A stretch of DNA of 64,000 bases from Cavia porcellus (GCF_034190915.1 NW_026947491.1:26228101-26292100); one strand, 5' to 3'; shown: positions 43,546-54,990, counted from the stretch's first letter. Notes: generated by a model from the letters alone, not told the origin. Numbers and translations: made by a program.

Positions 43546-44242
43546 TGGGTACCATATTTCATGAGGATTGGACACCCTTCTCCAGGACACAGGACACATG
43601 GAGAGTCAGAAGTACATGAGATACTTTGTCTCCAGAAGGAGGAAAGTCAGATGACACATTCAGGGGTAGAAGGTAGGGAGAATCCACTGCCACAACTCCT
43701 GGTGGCCTACTGGAGAAATGTGTTTCCCCTTGCTCTCAGGCCTGAAGTTTCAGAAAGTCTCACTGTTAGGCAGAAATTACTTCTCCCAAAGGATAGGCAA
43801 AGAATGCTATTAAATTATAAGCCGTGACTGCTGTCTGTTCATTCAGATTTCTCTCTCAAGGAGCCAGCACTCAAGAAGAGTCACCATTCTAGCAGAAGCG
43901 ACTCACCGGAGAGGAGCGAAGGTCGCTGATGTATAATGGAAGCAGAAAGCAGTTAAGCATGGTGCTAGGGAGTCACAGGGAGGCTTTGGAACTCTGCTGC
44001 CTGTTACTGCAATTGAACAGGTAAACCACGAAGACAAAGAGAGGTGCTAGGTGAACATGAGAGGAAGCCGAAATATGCCAGAAAAGGGCTTCATAATGTC
44101 ATCATCTAAATAGCCATGCAGCCCATCACAAACTTATCATGTGATTCTCACTTCACTGCTACACTCAAAACCCCCAAAAAGCTTTGAGTACAAATATGAA
44201 TTTTATTTCCCCTTCAAAACTGAAAAGCTATCTGGAACTAGT

Positions 44243-44286
44243 TCTCTCTCTCTCTCTCTCTCACTCTCTGTCTCACTCTCTCTCTG

Positions 44287-44320
<34 letters not shown>

Positions 44321-44339
44321 ACTCTCTCTCTTTTCTCTC

Positions 44340-44376
<37 letters not shown>

Positions 44377-44431
44377 TTCTCTCTCTCTGTCTCTCTCTGT
44401 CTCTTTGTCTGTCGGTTTGTCTGTCTCTCTC
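44243..44431. repeat. (CT)n/(TCTG)n polypyrimidine tract
   Basis: About 190 bp of CT with GTCT interruptions. The Ser/Leu-rich frames across it are repeat artefacts. Confidence 0.95.
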
Positions 44432-46285
44432 AGCTTCTATCATATTGCCTAGGCATAATTACTATAGAAGCAGGAGGAAAAGTCTTTTATCTATGATCAC
44501 ATATTTTAAAAATAAATAAAGCACAACATTAACCCAAACAAAAGCTGTTGGCCATAATCAGATTTTTCTTTGCCATGAATACCAACTCACTGAAGCAGAA
44601 GTGGCCATTCTTCCCTCCCTGGGGGTGAGTGCATGGTCCAGCTTTGCTCGATTAATTAACCTATGGGCAGGAAATATGTCTAATTGGCTAACATTGCACC
44701 ACCGTGGTCTTGGAGTTGAAAGCCGTACCCAACTGGTTTGCAAATGGCCAATTAGTTCAATCTGTTGCAGTAGCTTTGGTCGGAAGACTAGACCTGAGAA
44801 GCCTGAATGATCCAGCCATGCTCAGAATACCCAATGCCCTGCTTGCATTGGAAGACTGCATCACCTTACCTATTTGATTTAATTGTCATTTGCTCAGTGC
44901 CAGACCCTGAGGTCCCAGACAATTTAAGCAGCTCACGACTGAGCTATGAATAGCGATTTGAATATGAATTACACAACTGCTGGGCTACTTGATATTAAAA
45001 CTCTCTGAAAGACCTGTCACCAACTTCTTCACTCCCTATGTCACAAGAGAACAAGAGCATCTGTAATGCAAACCCAGGTCCCCACCTTTCTCATCCACAT
45101 GTGCAGAGGCAGCAGACTGCAGTGGAGAACAGGATGGACTCAGCTGTCACTTCTTGTCCCGTGCCCATAACAGAGCTTGACATGCAGCGAGGATGCACAC
45201 AATGAATTCCCTGAGACGAGTGGCCCAGCTTCATCCCCCAACCCCACACATTACTGGAAATCCAGGATACTTAATAGAATACAACAGGTAATTTCATTAA
45301 ATGCTGAAAGCCAGCTGAAATCATTGGCCAGTCCTTTTTAACTAGTCTTAAAATTAGAGACAGGTATAAAAAAACATTTAGGTAAGTAAAGATTTAAAAC
45401 TTTTCTGTAGTAACTTTAGGTTCTTTTGAGTGTGCTCCAGACATTCCAAACATTTCAATCACATTGAAAATTTTCAGTTTTCAAAATGGAATTAGAAAAT
45501 AAGGAAACAACGTCAAATGTGTAGCATACCAAAAAGGTCATCGACTCTCCTAATTTTATGTGATTCTGGGTCTATAAAATTCTCCACTCTCTCTCTGTAA
45601 ATCTAAACTTTTGTAAATGTAAAAGTCACTTTGTGCCTAAATTCTTTTAAAATTCAGACCTGTGCATATCACTTTGTAAAAAATTGTACAAGTAAGTACA
45701 TTTACACACATGTGCTCAACTGTATGCATATGACATAAAGTGGAGCTGGCATCATTATAAACCTTAAGCTATGTGTCTTTGGATGAGGTTTCACTTAAAA
45801 CCTTCTGAGCTCCATAAACCAGTGAGTCTTTCCTGGCCAGCCAACTGTCCCAATACTTAGTGGCTCTAAAATAGAAAGTGTGTAGTACAGAACTATGTTG
45901 GTCAGCAGCTTGGGTGGTGGTCAGCTGTGTGGCTCTTGTCTCTTCCAGGCTCATTTGTGCATCTTCAGCCCACAGTGGCCTTCCTCCTGATCTAGGCTGA
46001 CTTTTCTCGTGTGATGGGGTTGTCACTTGGGACAGTTCCTTTCTGTCCAGTCATCTTCTGTGCAGTCTTGCATCTTCCCATCCTCTAGTAGGAGACCCAG
46101 CCTTGCTTGCATGGTAATGACAGGATTTGAAGACACCAGAAGGTGTGTGTAGATTCCTGTGATCCAGGCTCAGAGCATCCCTGCACTTTGCTAGACAGGA
46201 CAGACCACAAACCCAGCACAGATTTAAAGTCTAGAGAAATAAAATCCCTCCCTTATGATGAGAAAGAATTCATGATCCCTTTCCC
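44432..46285. other. Unique sequence; possible conserved non-coding element at 44.59-44.78 kb
   Basis: No repeat recognised. Within 44,640-44,760 lie ATTAATTAACC, TCTAATTGGCTAAC and GGCCAATTAG in close order, resembling homeodomain and CCAAT-type sites, between otherwise plain sequence. Confidence 0.3.
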
Positions 46286-46289
46286 ATCA

Positions 46290-46410
46290 CGCATTTGCTA
46301 TTCTTATCTATAGGCATAAGAAACCACATTAATCATTGCATTAAATGAGATAGCATATAAAAATCACCAGGTACATTGGAAGTACTCAATAAATATTGGT
46401 TCTTGTCTCC
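46290..46410 (+). repeat. MIR/L2-like 3'-end relic
   Basis: ATTGCATTAAATGAGATAGC, CACCAGGTACATTGGAAGTAC and TCAATAAATATTGG follow the MIR 3' end. Confidence 0.65.
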
Positions 46411-46489
46411 TGTACTCACTTTCAGGGATACGAGGCCACAAAATAGTAAGTTCTTTTGCATAGCTTCTATGTACCACCTTTTTAAAATT

Positions 46490-46605
46490 TTTTATTCTTT
46501 AGACAGGGTCTTACTATGTAGTTTGGGCTAGTCTGGACTTACTGTTAGCCCAGGTTGGTCTCAAACTCATGACTATCCACTTGCCTCAGACTCTTGAGTG
46601 CTTAC
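46490..46605 (-). repeat. B1-type SINE, reverse
   Basis: TTTAGACAGGGTCTTACTATG, TTAGCCCAGGTTGGTCTC, AAACTCATGACTATCC and CTTGCCTCAGACTCTTGAGTG are reversed B1 blocks with an internal duplication (GGGCTAGTCTGG and CCCAGGTTGGTC). Confidence 0.85.
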
Positions 46606-46774
46606 ATACCATCTGCTTAATTGAAGATTTAAAAAGAGATGACATTTAGTTTGTTAGATTATCTAACCTATTAATTATAACATAAAATTAGCTTAATTAT
46701 ATGCACACACAAAGAAATTCTATGCCAATCTACACTACTATGAAACCTAACTTCCAAAAAAGCCCCCTGAATCA

Positions 46775-47115
46775 CCTTATCCCATTGTTCAAGCCCTTGA
46801 TCTGGGGTGGTCTTACAACTCATAACCAATAGAATAGGGTGCAAGTCATGCCAGTATCCAGGTCTAGACCAGGGACAGTGGTGGCTTCCTCTTATGATCC
46901 TGGATCTCTCACTCACAGAACCCAGGCACTTCAGGGAAGGCATCCACCTGTGCCCTGGCTCTTCTAGTTATTCAGTTACAAGGCACATTGCAGATGAGCC
47001 CTTTGCAACACAGAGCAGAAATGAACCCCTGCTCCACATCTGAATTGATGACCCAGAGAATCATAGAATAATAATTTAAAAATTAAGAAGCTAAACCACT
47101 AAGTTTTGGGATAGC
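46775..47115 (+). mobile_element. MLT1-type MaLR LTR
   Basis: The 3' end AATAATTTAAAAATTAAG, then CTAAACCACTAAGTTTTGGG is a diverged MLT1 terminus ('aataaat.attgttgttttaagccactaagttttgggg'). The 5' part is only loosely recognisable. Confidence 0.55.
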
Positions 47116-48833
47116 TTGGGAATCCTAGACACAGAATATTTTCACTGCAAACTGAGAGTGAAAGCCATTATTATCATGTCACAACAGACACAGTCCATTG
47201 ATCATGAGCCTGAGCAGAATCAGGACATCAGGAAGGCCTGTGTGTTCAAGGACACAGGAAGGGACTGCGGTGTCCTCTGGTGTCAGAACTCAGAGCCTGG
47301 GAGGTAATGATTATGAGCATTGCAGCAGGGAGGTGCAGATTCACTCAGCCTACACACTGCCTGTGGATAAGCTAGCCCAGCACTGTGTGCAAGGCTTCCA
47401 GTAGGTCAGACAGTGGACCCTGCTCATCAGCACCTGGGCCAAGAGCAGAGCCTGGTGCCTGAGTTCTGGTGAATACACATCACTGTACTTTGGGTGCATG
47501 GAATGCAGATAATAATACCAGACCTTCAAGGATACTTGAACAGAGCAAGCTGGACAGAGAGGATCAGGTTGTCCAAGTGTCACTAATGCTTTAAGGCATC
47601 CAAAGTCCTGGTTCTCATCTTGTAGTCCAGTTAGGCGCTGTTGGGACACATTGGTAGCTGTGGCACATGCCAGCTTGAGGTGCGGTGCTATACTCAAACT
47701 AGACTGCATGGAATAAAGCCTCTGAAAGCAAAAAGAACTGCCATGGTTGCTAACAGTAGCACTATATCTGACACTCATGAGCAAAACCAAGAAGGAATTG
47801 TTTAATTGACCTCTTCAGTCTCATGGGTACTTCCAGATACAAGCACCATACATCCATTCCTCACCTGTCCTGGGCCCTTGTTCTCCCAGGGCTTCTAGGA
47901 GCATGAGTCTAATTTCTGAAAAACAAGAAGCCAGTATTCAGCCTCTCCACATCCACACTAAGCACAGTGACCCAATTACTGAGTAGCACCACACTCAATA
48001 AGCAACTGTTTTATTCCAGTGAATAAGGACAGTTTGAAGTCCCTTCCATTTGTTGGCTGTTGTGCAAGGAGATTAGGATTTGAGTGGGGAATCAGGAGAG
48101 AGCCTAAATTATTACACCTGAAAACAGCCCACACTATAAAATTAAGCACCATGAGAAGACAAAAGGAAGAGGGAAATCTGTGAAGATTCAGGGAAGAGCT
48201 GCCCTCTGAGATGAGACCGAAGGACAGAGGAGGAAGCCTTCAAGAACCAGAGATCAAGGAAACACACACTGGAGACCTAAAGGAAAAGGGTTGGCTGCAG
48301 GAAGACATCACAGAGGAAAAGAACATGGAGGAAAATAGAGGGTTTTCAGAGGGGAGGCAAGAAGCAGCAGGAGGACTGAATGACTGGAGAGAGGGAGGGT
48401 AACAGGAGGCAAATCAGACAGATGAACTGGAATCATACCAGAAGAGCCTTGACTGTCACACTAGGCCAGGCAGGGTCAGCTGTGTTATAATGACAGTTAT
48501 ACTGACTGTGAGGTCCTACAATGTACAAACAGAAAATTGCAAGATAATAGAAAGTTGCACACAAATGAGGAAGTAGTACTTTCACATCAGACTCAAGCAA
48601 CCATCAGCAGAGAGAACCCAGTTGTCCTCAGCCCTGTCTGCAAGATGCCTCTGCATGCTCCAGAAGGAATGTCAAAGGCCACCATGCTTGCTACTGTGAC
48701 CCAGCTGCTTGCACAGTACTGTGTGTCACACAAATATTTGTGAAAAGAAAGCATAAATGAATGCTTTCCCATCTTCTCAAGTTAAAAATTGTGCCTCACA
48801 AGATACTGCTTACTCCTAAACCCATTTATATAC
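47116..48833. other. Unique sequence, nothing recognised
   Basis: Contains a minus-strand frame of 146 codons at 47,350-47,790 that I cannot assign (see findings), and no recognised repeat. Confidence 0.35.
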
Positions 48834-49464
48834 TGGTTGTGGTTTGTGTCTACATGTCTCCAAAAAACCTCATGTGCTCATAGGTAAAGATTTTTGGAAC
48901 TGTCTGGGTCTAGGCAGTGATGGCAAACCTTCTAGAGGCCCAATGCCAAACTGCAACCTAAGACCCAATTGTACCTCACAAAGAGCCAACATTGCAATTA
49001 AACCTAAATACTGAGGTTTTCATTCAAAAAATACAACTCTACACTAACATCCCTAATCATAAAAGAAAAACACAATGATGTAGGTGCCCTAGGTTTTCCA
49101 CCACTGATCTAGGGTGTGTGATAATGGGATTAAGAGTGTGCGGTACTAAATTAGTCCCCTGATTGGAATTAACATAGTTCTGAAAACAGAAGCTCCACCC
49201 AGGGTTTGAGTGCCATCTCCCAAAAGGCCTGTAGTTTGGGTGGGATAAAAGAAAGGTGCTACTGCTGCTTTGCTGCTGCTGCCTCCTGCCTGTCCTGCCA
49301 TGAACTGTGTCTCCTCTGCATGCCCTTCTGCCTCGCTGCCCTGTCTTGGAACCAGCCAACTATGGACTGAAATCTCTACAAACTGTAAACCAAAAGAACC
49401 TTTTGTGCTTTAACTTAGGGTTCTGGGTATTTTGTCTGAGCAATGAGAAAAGAAATGAAGCCAA
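48834..49464 (+). mobile_element. MaLR LTR interrupted by a hAT element
   Basis: TGGTTTGTGTCTACATG, GTGTGATAATGGGATTAAG, a TGCTGCTTTGCTGCTGCTG block, GCCATGAACTGTGTCTCC, AACTATGGACTGAAATC and TGGGTATTTTGTCTGAGC give the MaLR order of the LTR at 4,486. Removing 48,915-49,106 restores the order, so the hAT element came later. Confidence 0.8.
48915..49106. mobile_element. Non-autonomous hAT-type DNA transposon (MITE), copy 2
   Basis: 192 bp. The left end is CAGTGATGGCAAACC and the right end, reverse-complemented, is CAGTGGTGGAAAACC. The flanks GGTCTAGG and GATCTAGG are an 8-bp TSD with one mismatch if the terminal G is counted in the duplication. The interior shares TGCAATTAAACCTAAATA and ACTGCAA with the copy at 5,894. 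It has no ORF. Confidence 0.75.
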
Positions 49465-49477
49465 TGTTCTTGTGTTT

Positions 49478-49590
49478 TTGTAAAATTCTGAGTAATTCAT
49501 GGGCAGGGACCAGTTTGAACCCACTCACACATGATGTCTAACAGAGTACCTTACAAACAGTTGCTATTCAATATTTGTTCAATGTCTAGA
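49478..49590 (+). repeat. L2 3'-end relic
   Basis: TCATGGGCAGGGACCAGTTTG, then GTCTAACAGAGTACCTTACA and CAATATTTGTTCAATG follow the L2 3' end. Confidence 0.65.
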
Positions 49591-49745
49591 CACTATGGAA
49601 AATAAGATAGAATAATTATGGAAAGTCAACACATTAACCTGAGCTGGAAAAAAAAAAGCTATTTAAATTTGGACTCACTTCTAGAATCATTTCTGGTTTT
49701 TTAAAAATACCAGAAAAAGTTATTTCCTTTTATCTCCTTATTTTC

Positions 49746-49746
49746 A

Positions 49747-49789
<43 letters not shown>
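49746..49789. repeat. (TA)n microsatellite
   Basis: About 44 bp of uninterrupted TA. Confidence 0.97.
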
Positions 49790-49791
<2 letters not shown>

Positions 49792-50378
49792 TGTCCTCTG
49801 TCACCCCATGAAACACACTTTTGTGTGTATATGTAATGCATTCTCCTTCATCACTCATGAGATGCATCCGTTCTGCTACTGTGTGTCTTCCTCCTTGGCC
49901 TCAGAATTTCTGTCCTCAGCTACAGCATTGCATGGTCTTCTGTTTTACGTTTCTAATGGAATTTGATGACTTAAGTCTACTCAGCTCCTTCTGACATCTC
50001 TCCCTGACTCTTGAAAACACAAATGATCCTTACCTAAATAAATGTCCATCTAACAGCCTATTTGGTTCCTTTTTCTTGTTTCCATGGATTCTTTTCCGGT
50101 AGTACCCCAGTGTGTTGCATCCTCCTGAAAGGTCCCCTGCTAAGAGGCTCTTCTCCTTTCTGTGTATCATTCATCTGGTCACAGTGGCCAAGCTCCCAAC
50201 CATGCAGTGCACTTCCCTGTGAATCCCAACCCTGAGAAATACGTGCCCTGCTCTTTTCTTCTTTCTTCCAGTCTGTCCCCATATTACTGTTAGCACAAAT
50301 TTCAACTGGACTGAAAACATGCCACTCACTATGATTCTTTCTACAGGGGAAAAAGAGGAAGACACTGCTTGCTAAAAT
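49790..50378. other. Unique sequence, nothing recognised
   Basis: No repeat or exon recognised. The long minus-strand frame at 50,058-50,471 has no recognised product. Confidence 0.4.
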
Positions 50379-50389
50379 GTCACTGAATG

Positions 50390-53300
50390 GACTTCTGGTA
50401 AAGAGGGTAGAGAGATAAGAGCAGAATACAGAGGCTTCCTGAGACAGACAACTCAGATGCTGAAATAACACATCATGGGGAGTCCCAGACAGAAGGAGAT
50501 GGATCTTCTCAACCCAGGAAGAAACTAAAGCAAAAAGAACCAGTCAAACATACAGTCCTGGAGCTACTATTGAAGCAGCTAAGATTCCATGCTCTCACAT
50601 AACCAAATTCCTGCCACTTTGACTCATTGAAACCGCAGTCACACTGAAGTGCAGTCACACTGAAGTGGGAGGTCAGAAAGCCCAATGGAGAACAGAACCA
50701 GCAAAGGACCTGCATTGACCTGCGGTGAGTGCTGGGAATAAAACCTTTCCATGGGAAAGGGGCACCAATGGGATGACATTTTGGAATCAGGCAGGACTGG
50801 CAAGAACAAGGAACAACAGTGAATTCAGTCAGTTCTTCCCTTCCCAAATGAGATTGGTGGGGTATGCTTGGCCTGGGTCATGTCCCTGGCTGAGACCCAA
50901 TAAGTTGTCCCAAACCAATTCCCTACATACTAATGCAGTGAAGGCCTCAGCAGACTGACTGACCTGGCGGGGAGGAGCCAGCATATGTGCCCCTGTTTAC
51001 ACCTCAATAACACACTGGAGTAGGCAGGATCACCTAGCCAGTGTGTTTCAGAAGAATCATAACCAACAAGGAAAGGGACTGGGACCTCTTCTATATGCCT
51101 GTATGGAAGAAACCAAAAACATGAGAAGAGGAAGCAACAAAAAAATTCCCCAGCCCCCAACCTTGAGGACATGGTCCAGGAGAAGTAAATACAAAAGAGA
51201 TTGAGGACAGCAAACATGCAATATCAGGCATGGCATCAGTGGACATAAAGAGATATCTTCAGGACCTCATAGACCAGTTCAAAAGTGAAACATTTAACCA
51301 AGTAAAGCAAGATATAAGTAGATTAATAAAAGAAATGCTATACTTCTCAAGAAGACACAGATGGTAGAAAGGAGGAGCACAAAAAAAGGAGAGAAACGTT
51401 AGATGAAGAATATAAAGAAAACATAGAATACATGAAACAGGTTCAAAGAGATTACCAGAAAATAAAAAACTCCACTGAAAGCTGCAAAACTGCTTGAAAG
51501 AAACTAAGGATAGATTATCCAAACTGGAAGACAGGCTTGCAATGTGGGAACATGAAAGGAAAAATTTCTTAAAAATAACTAGGAAACAGGCAGTAACAAT
51601 ACAAAGGCTAGAGGATGACAAGAAGATCTGTAACTTAAAAATAAAGAATATGAATGAAGAAGCAGGGATAAAAACAAAGGAACTACAAAGGCTATTCACA
51701 GAAAAAATTAAGGAAACTTCCCAAACATAGGTAAAGGAAATGATATTCAGATGTATCAGGCATACAGAACTCCAGCCACCTACAACCAAAACAGAGCTAC
51801 ACCCAGGCATATAATAATCAAGATCCCAGAAATTCAACATAAGAACATAATATTAAAAGAGAAAAGAAAAAGATCAACTATAAAGGAAAACCCATCAAAA
51901 TCATGGCAAACTTCTCGATACAGACCATCAAATCAAGAAGAGCTTAGAGCAGAGTATTCCAAGCCCTGAAAGAAAATAACCTCCAGCCCAGATTGATGTA
52001 CCCTGAAAAACTGTCTCTAGAAATTAATGGAGAAACAAAATGCTTCCAAAAAAAAAAAGGAACTGGGGGAATTGGTGACCACCAATCCAACTCTACAGAG
52101 AATACTAAAGGACATTCTAGAGAGAGAGAAAAGTACCAGAATTCCAGGAACAGTGGCAGAGAGGCCTCAATTAATGGAGCAGAAAGTGGAATGAAGAAGA
52201 AAAGTAGATGACTAATGGCAGAAAAAGAGCACAACAGAAATGAGGCAGACAAGGTTGGCTATAATCTCTAATATAGATGGCATTGATACACTAAAAAAAA
52301 AGCACAGGCAGGGTAGACCAAGAGGTAGGATCCACTGAGATGCTCTTTATAAGAAATATAGTTAATCTGAAAAAGGGTTTATGGACTGAAAACAATGCTC
52401 TATGTAACAGGGAATCAGAGAGTAGTAGGGGCAACTTCACCAGTATTTGTATATAAGTTGGAAAGAAAGGCTTTAACAGGTAAAGGAATACAACTAGAGA
52501 TCAAGTCCAGGAGGGAGAAGGTTCAGAACTACTTAGGTAAATAGCAGGTTGCTGCCACCATCTAAAAACTGAGGGTGTTGGTGAGACCCAATAATGTACA
52601 GTGCACCCTGGGGGAGGGAAAGAGGAGGAATCGTTTTTAAAAAGACAGCATAGGATATTGTTAATAGGTGTATGAGGATTGAAAACCCACATTACTTTCA
52701 CCACTCTGCTTAGATAGATTTTAATCTGTCCCAGTTTGTCTACTCGTATTAGATCTGAGGGCACAGATAGCTATCCCAAAAATAACAGGATATAGTACAG
52801 TAATCATCTTTAATTTCCTATTAACTTATTCTGGAGCCCTGTGTAACTTATACTGTTTCATCATGACTGATCTTAGTTAAATCTGTTTTTTTGATTGCTG
52901 TTTGGTATCGACAAATTTTATTCAAAATTGTTATGATTGATAGTATCAAGTCGGAGAGTATAGGCAGCTACACAAAAGATGACAAGATTCACTACAATAC
53001 CCATTCTGGTTTGATTATTACCTGCTTTTGAAGTTTTACACTATCTACAAAATTTTGTTTTTATTAATATTGCTATGTACTGCTATATTCAATTATACTA
53101 TGTCTGATAATATAGACAATTATATTGAAGATAACAAGAGAGAACACAGTAACCATTGTTGAACTCCTTGTACAGTGGTTTTACGTCTTTTTCATTTCAT
53201 GTGTTTATAGAAATACATTTTGTTTTGTTTTGCTTTCTTTTGTTTCTCCCTCAAATATAGAAAGGATAGAAATACATGTTAAGTGGACTTGCTTTGAAAT

Positions 53301-54142
53301 CTGTATTTCTTTAAATTGTTTTTTATTTTTTTTTAAATGTTCTGTTCTGTTTTGATATGGTTAACCTTATCCTCTTAGAGATGTAAAACAAATAGGTGGG
53401 ACTGATAATCATATTACGGAGCTTTTGTTCGGCCATAGAGCAGAATGGTTTGTAGGGTCACTTTTTTGAATGTCATTCTAAATACTTTAATTCTATAACC
53501 TAAACAGCCATTTCGAAGAAGACAATTTGTAACTTATCAACTGGCAATTTCTTACCTTTTGTTTGTCTGTAATTTAGTATTATTTTTCTACCCTTTTTTT
53601 CTTTAATCTCCATGTATTTTTTTTTCGTTTCCTTTTCTTTAAATTAAAAAAAAAAAAAGAGTCATGCATACATAGAACCTATAAAGAGCTTACAAGAACT
53701 TATAACACATGATGAAATGAACAAATACTTTGAAGAAAAAGAGACACTACAGTACCCAGTGCTGATGCCGTAGTGTAATGAGGTGAAATCTAGCAATATT
53801 ATTATTCTTTGTTCAGAGTGATTTTAGCCTGATTTGGCTTGTTTAATCTCAACATAAATGAAGATATGGATAACTGCATATATGTTTAAGTGTATAGGAT
53901 TGATAACCATATTACTAAGTTTTTGTTGGATAGTTGAACAGAACCATTTGCAGTTTCACTGTTTGAATCATCACTTTGTTTCACTTTTTTATCTTTATCA
54001 ACTATTTGTAAGAGAACAATATTTAATCATCAACTAGTGATTTCTTACTGTTTATTTTTTCTTTGAAAGTATGTAGAAAACATTTTTTATTTTGTTTAGC
54101 CTTCCTTAAATAAAGTTTTTTAAATTTTTTTTAAATTTTAAA
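50390..54142 (+). mobile_element. Second HAL1-like LINE-1 derivative without ORF2
   Basis: 3.75 kb between exact 11-bp repeats (GTCACTGAATG at 50,379-50,389 and 54,143-54,153). The 5' end GGACTTCTGGTAAAGAGGG is related to the starts at 20,722 and 25,730 but lacks a clear ATGGCGG. ORF1 relics occupy 51,121-52,210. The sequence just past ORF1 (GCACAACAGAAATGAGGCAGA) matches the first element at 27,512-27,538. A 550-bp linker follows, then 3'UTR modules from 52,760. Two successive 3' ends (A-runs at about 53,645-53,658 and near 54,130) suggest a nested second 3' copy. No ORF2 homology is seen. Confidence 0.75.
51241..52210 (+). pseudogene. LINE-1 ORF1 relic of the second ORF2-less element
   Basis: Matches the ORF1 at 26.4-27.5 kb: DIKRYLQDLIDQFK, a coiled coil with KETKDRLSKLEDRLAMWEHE, and in a shifted frame YRTPATYNQNRATPRHIIIK. 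Frameshifts near 51,350, 51,490 and 51,725 and several stops show that it is dead. More decayed than the first copy. Confidence 0.75.
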
Positions 54143-54154
54143 GTCACTGAATGT

Positions 54155-54585
54155 TCTACAGAACTCAGAATAGTAATTTTTTAGTATTTTTCCTCATATA
54201 CATTTTAATTTGTAACAAATTCCTTACTTTTAAATTTACAATTGAATTTTAAATATAAATTTAATTAATTGAAAATATTAGTGTGGTATTATAAAATAAA
54301 GCAGAAACATTACTCTCCATATCTACACAGTGATGTCAAAACAGTAACAATTGAAGCCTAATATAATCTACTTATACCAGTGCAAACATGCTCATTTAAA
54401 ATACTTTTTCTCCCAAAACTCTCATAGCTGTTCCACTTCCCTCTACAGAATTTTATCTCTGATTTTTTTCTTGAAATTCTTTTATTTATTGTCTCATTTC
54501 TCTGCACCAAAATATGCTTATAAATTTAACATTCCCTTTGGCCATAGACACTATCAATGTTAAAAATTATTTTAGATTAAGTTGT
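54155..54585. other. Unique AT-rich sequence
   Basis: The target DNA between two LINE insertions; no feature recognised. Confidence 0.4.
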
Positions 54586-54605
54586 AATTATTAATGCACA
54601 GACCA

Positions 54606-54990
54606 GAGCTGCCTCACCTGGAGGAGGGAACTAGGCTGAGCCATGGGAACCTATTCTGGCCTTGCTGACCACCTTCTCTCACCTGGAGGGCACACCACAG
54701 CTGCCATGCCTGGAGGAGGGAGCTAGGCATAGCCATGGGAACCTGCTCCAGCCTTGCTGAAAGCCCTCTCTCACCTGGAAGGCACACTGCAGCTGTCATG
54801 TCTGGAGGAGGAAGCTGGGGCGAGCTGCAGGAACTTGCTCTGGTCTGGCCTGCAATCTTCTTTCGGCCTGGAGAGCACCAGCACTACTGTCACTGCCTAG
54901 AGGAGGGAGCAGCCTTGCTGAGGAGGTTTGAGGCCTACCTAGGTCATAGTGGTGACCCTCTACCACCCCAGGGAGCTTTGCCATCCATGG
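54606..54990 (+). promoter_or_regulatory. LINE-1 5'UTR monomer array (4 x ~92 bp)
   Basis: The block TGGAGGAGGGA recurs at 54,619, 54,711, 54,803 and (as TAGAGGAGGGA) 54,898. The spacings are 92, 92 and 95 bp, with shared text between (AGCCATGGGAACC, GGCCTTGCTGA, CTCTCACCTGGA). Mouse and rat L1 promoters are built of tandem monomers of about 200 bp; this unit is shorter and its sequence is not one I know. Monomer divergence rises towards ORF1. Promoter role is inferred from position. Confidence 0.8.

Larger units (their letters stand above)
41160..43830 (+). mobile_element. ERVL-type endogenous retrovirus internal relic
   Basis: The text around 42,360-42,480 (ATCCTGACTCATCCTTACAC, TTAGAGAGGAGGTTTAGG) and 42,690-43,830 follows ERVL pol order, as I recall the family. 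RNase H-like and integrase-like peptides are visible (next two entries). No LTR is identified at either end. Many stops and shifts leave no functional product. A young ID SINE lies inside. The left boundary is uncertain. Confidence 0.6.

Noticed and set aside
44141..44519. Ser/Leu-rich frames of 103-111 codons
   Set aside because: Translation of a CT-rich simple repeat.
51259..51840. 193-codon minus-strand hydrophobic frame
   Set aside because: It is antisense to a LINE-1 ORF1 whose A-rich coding strand gives Phe/Ser/Leu-rich antisense frames.
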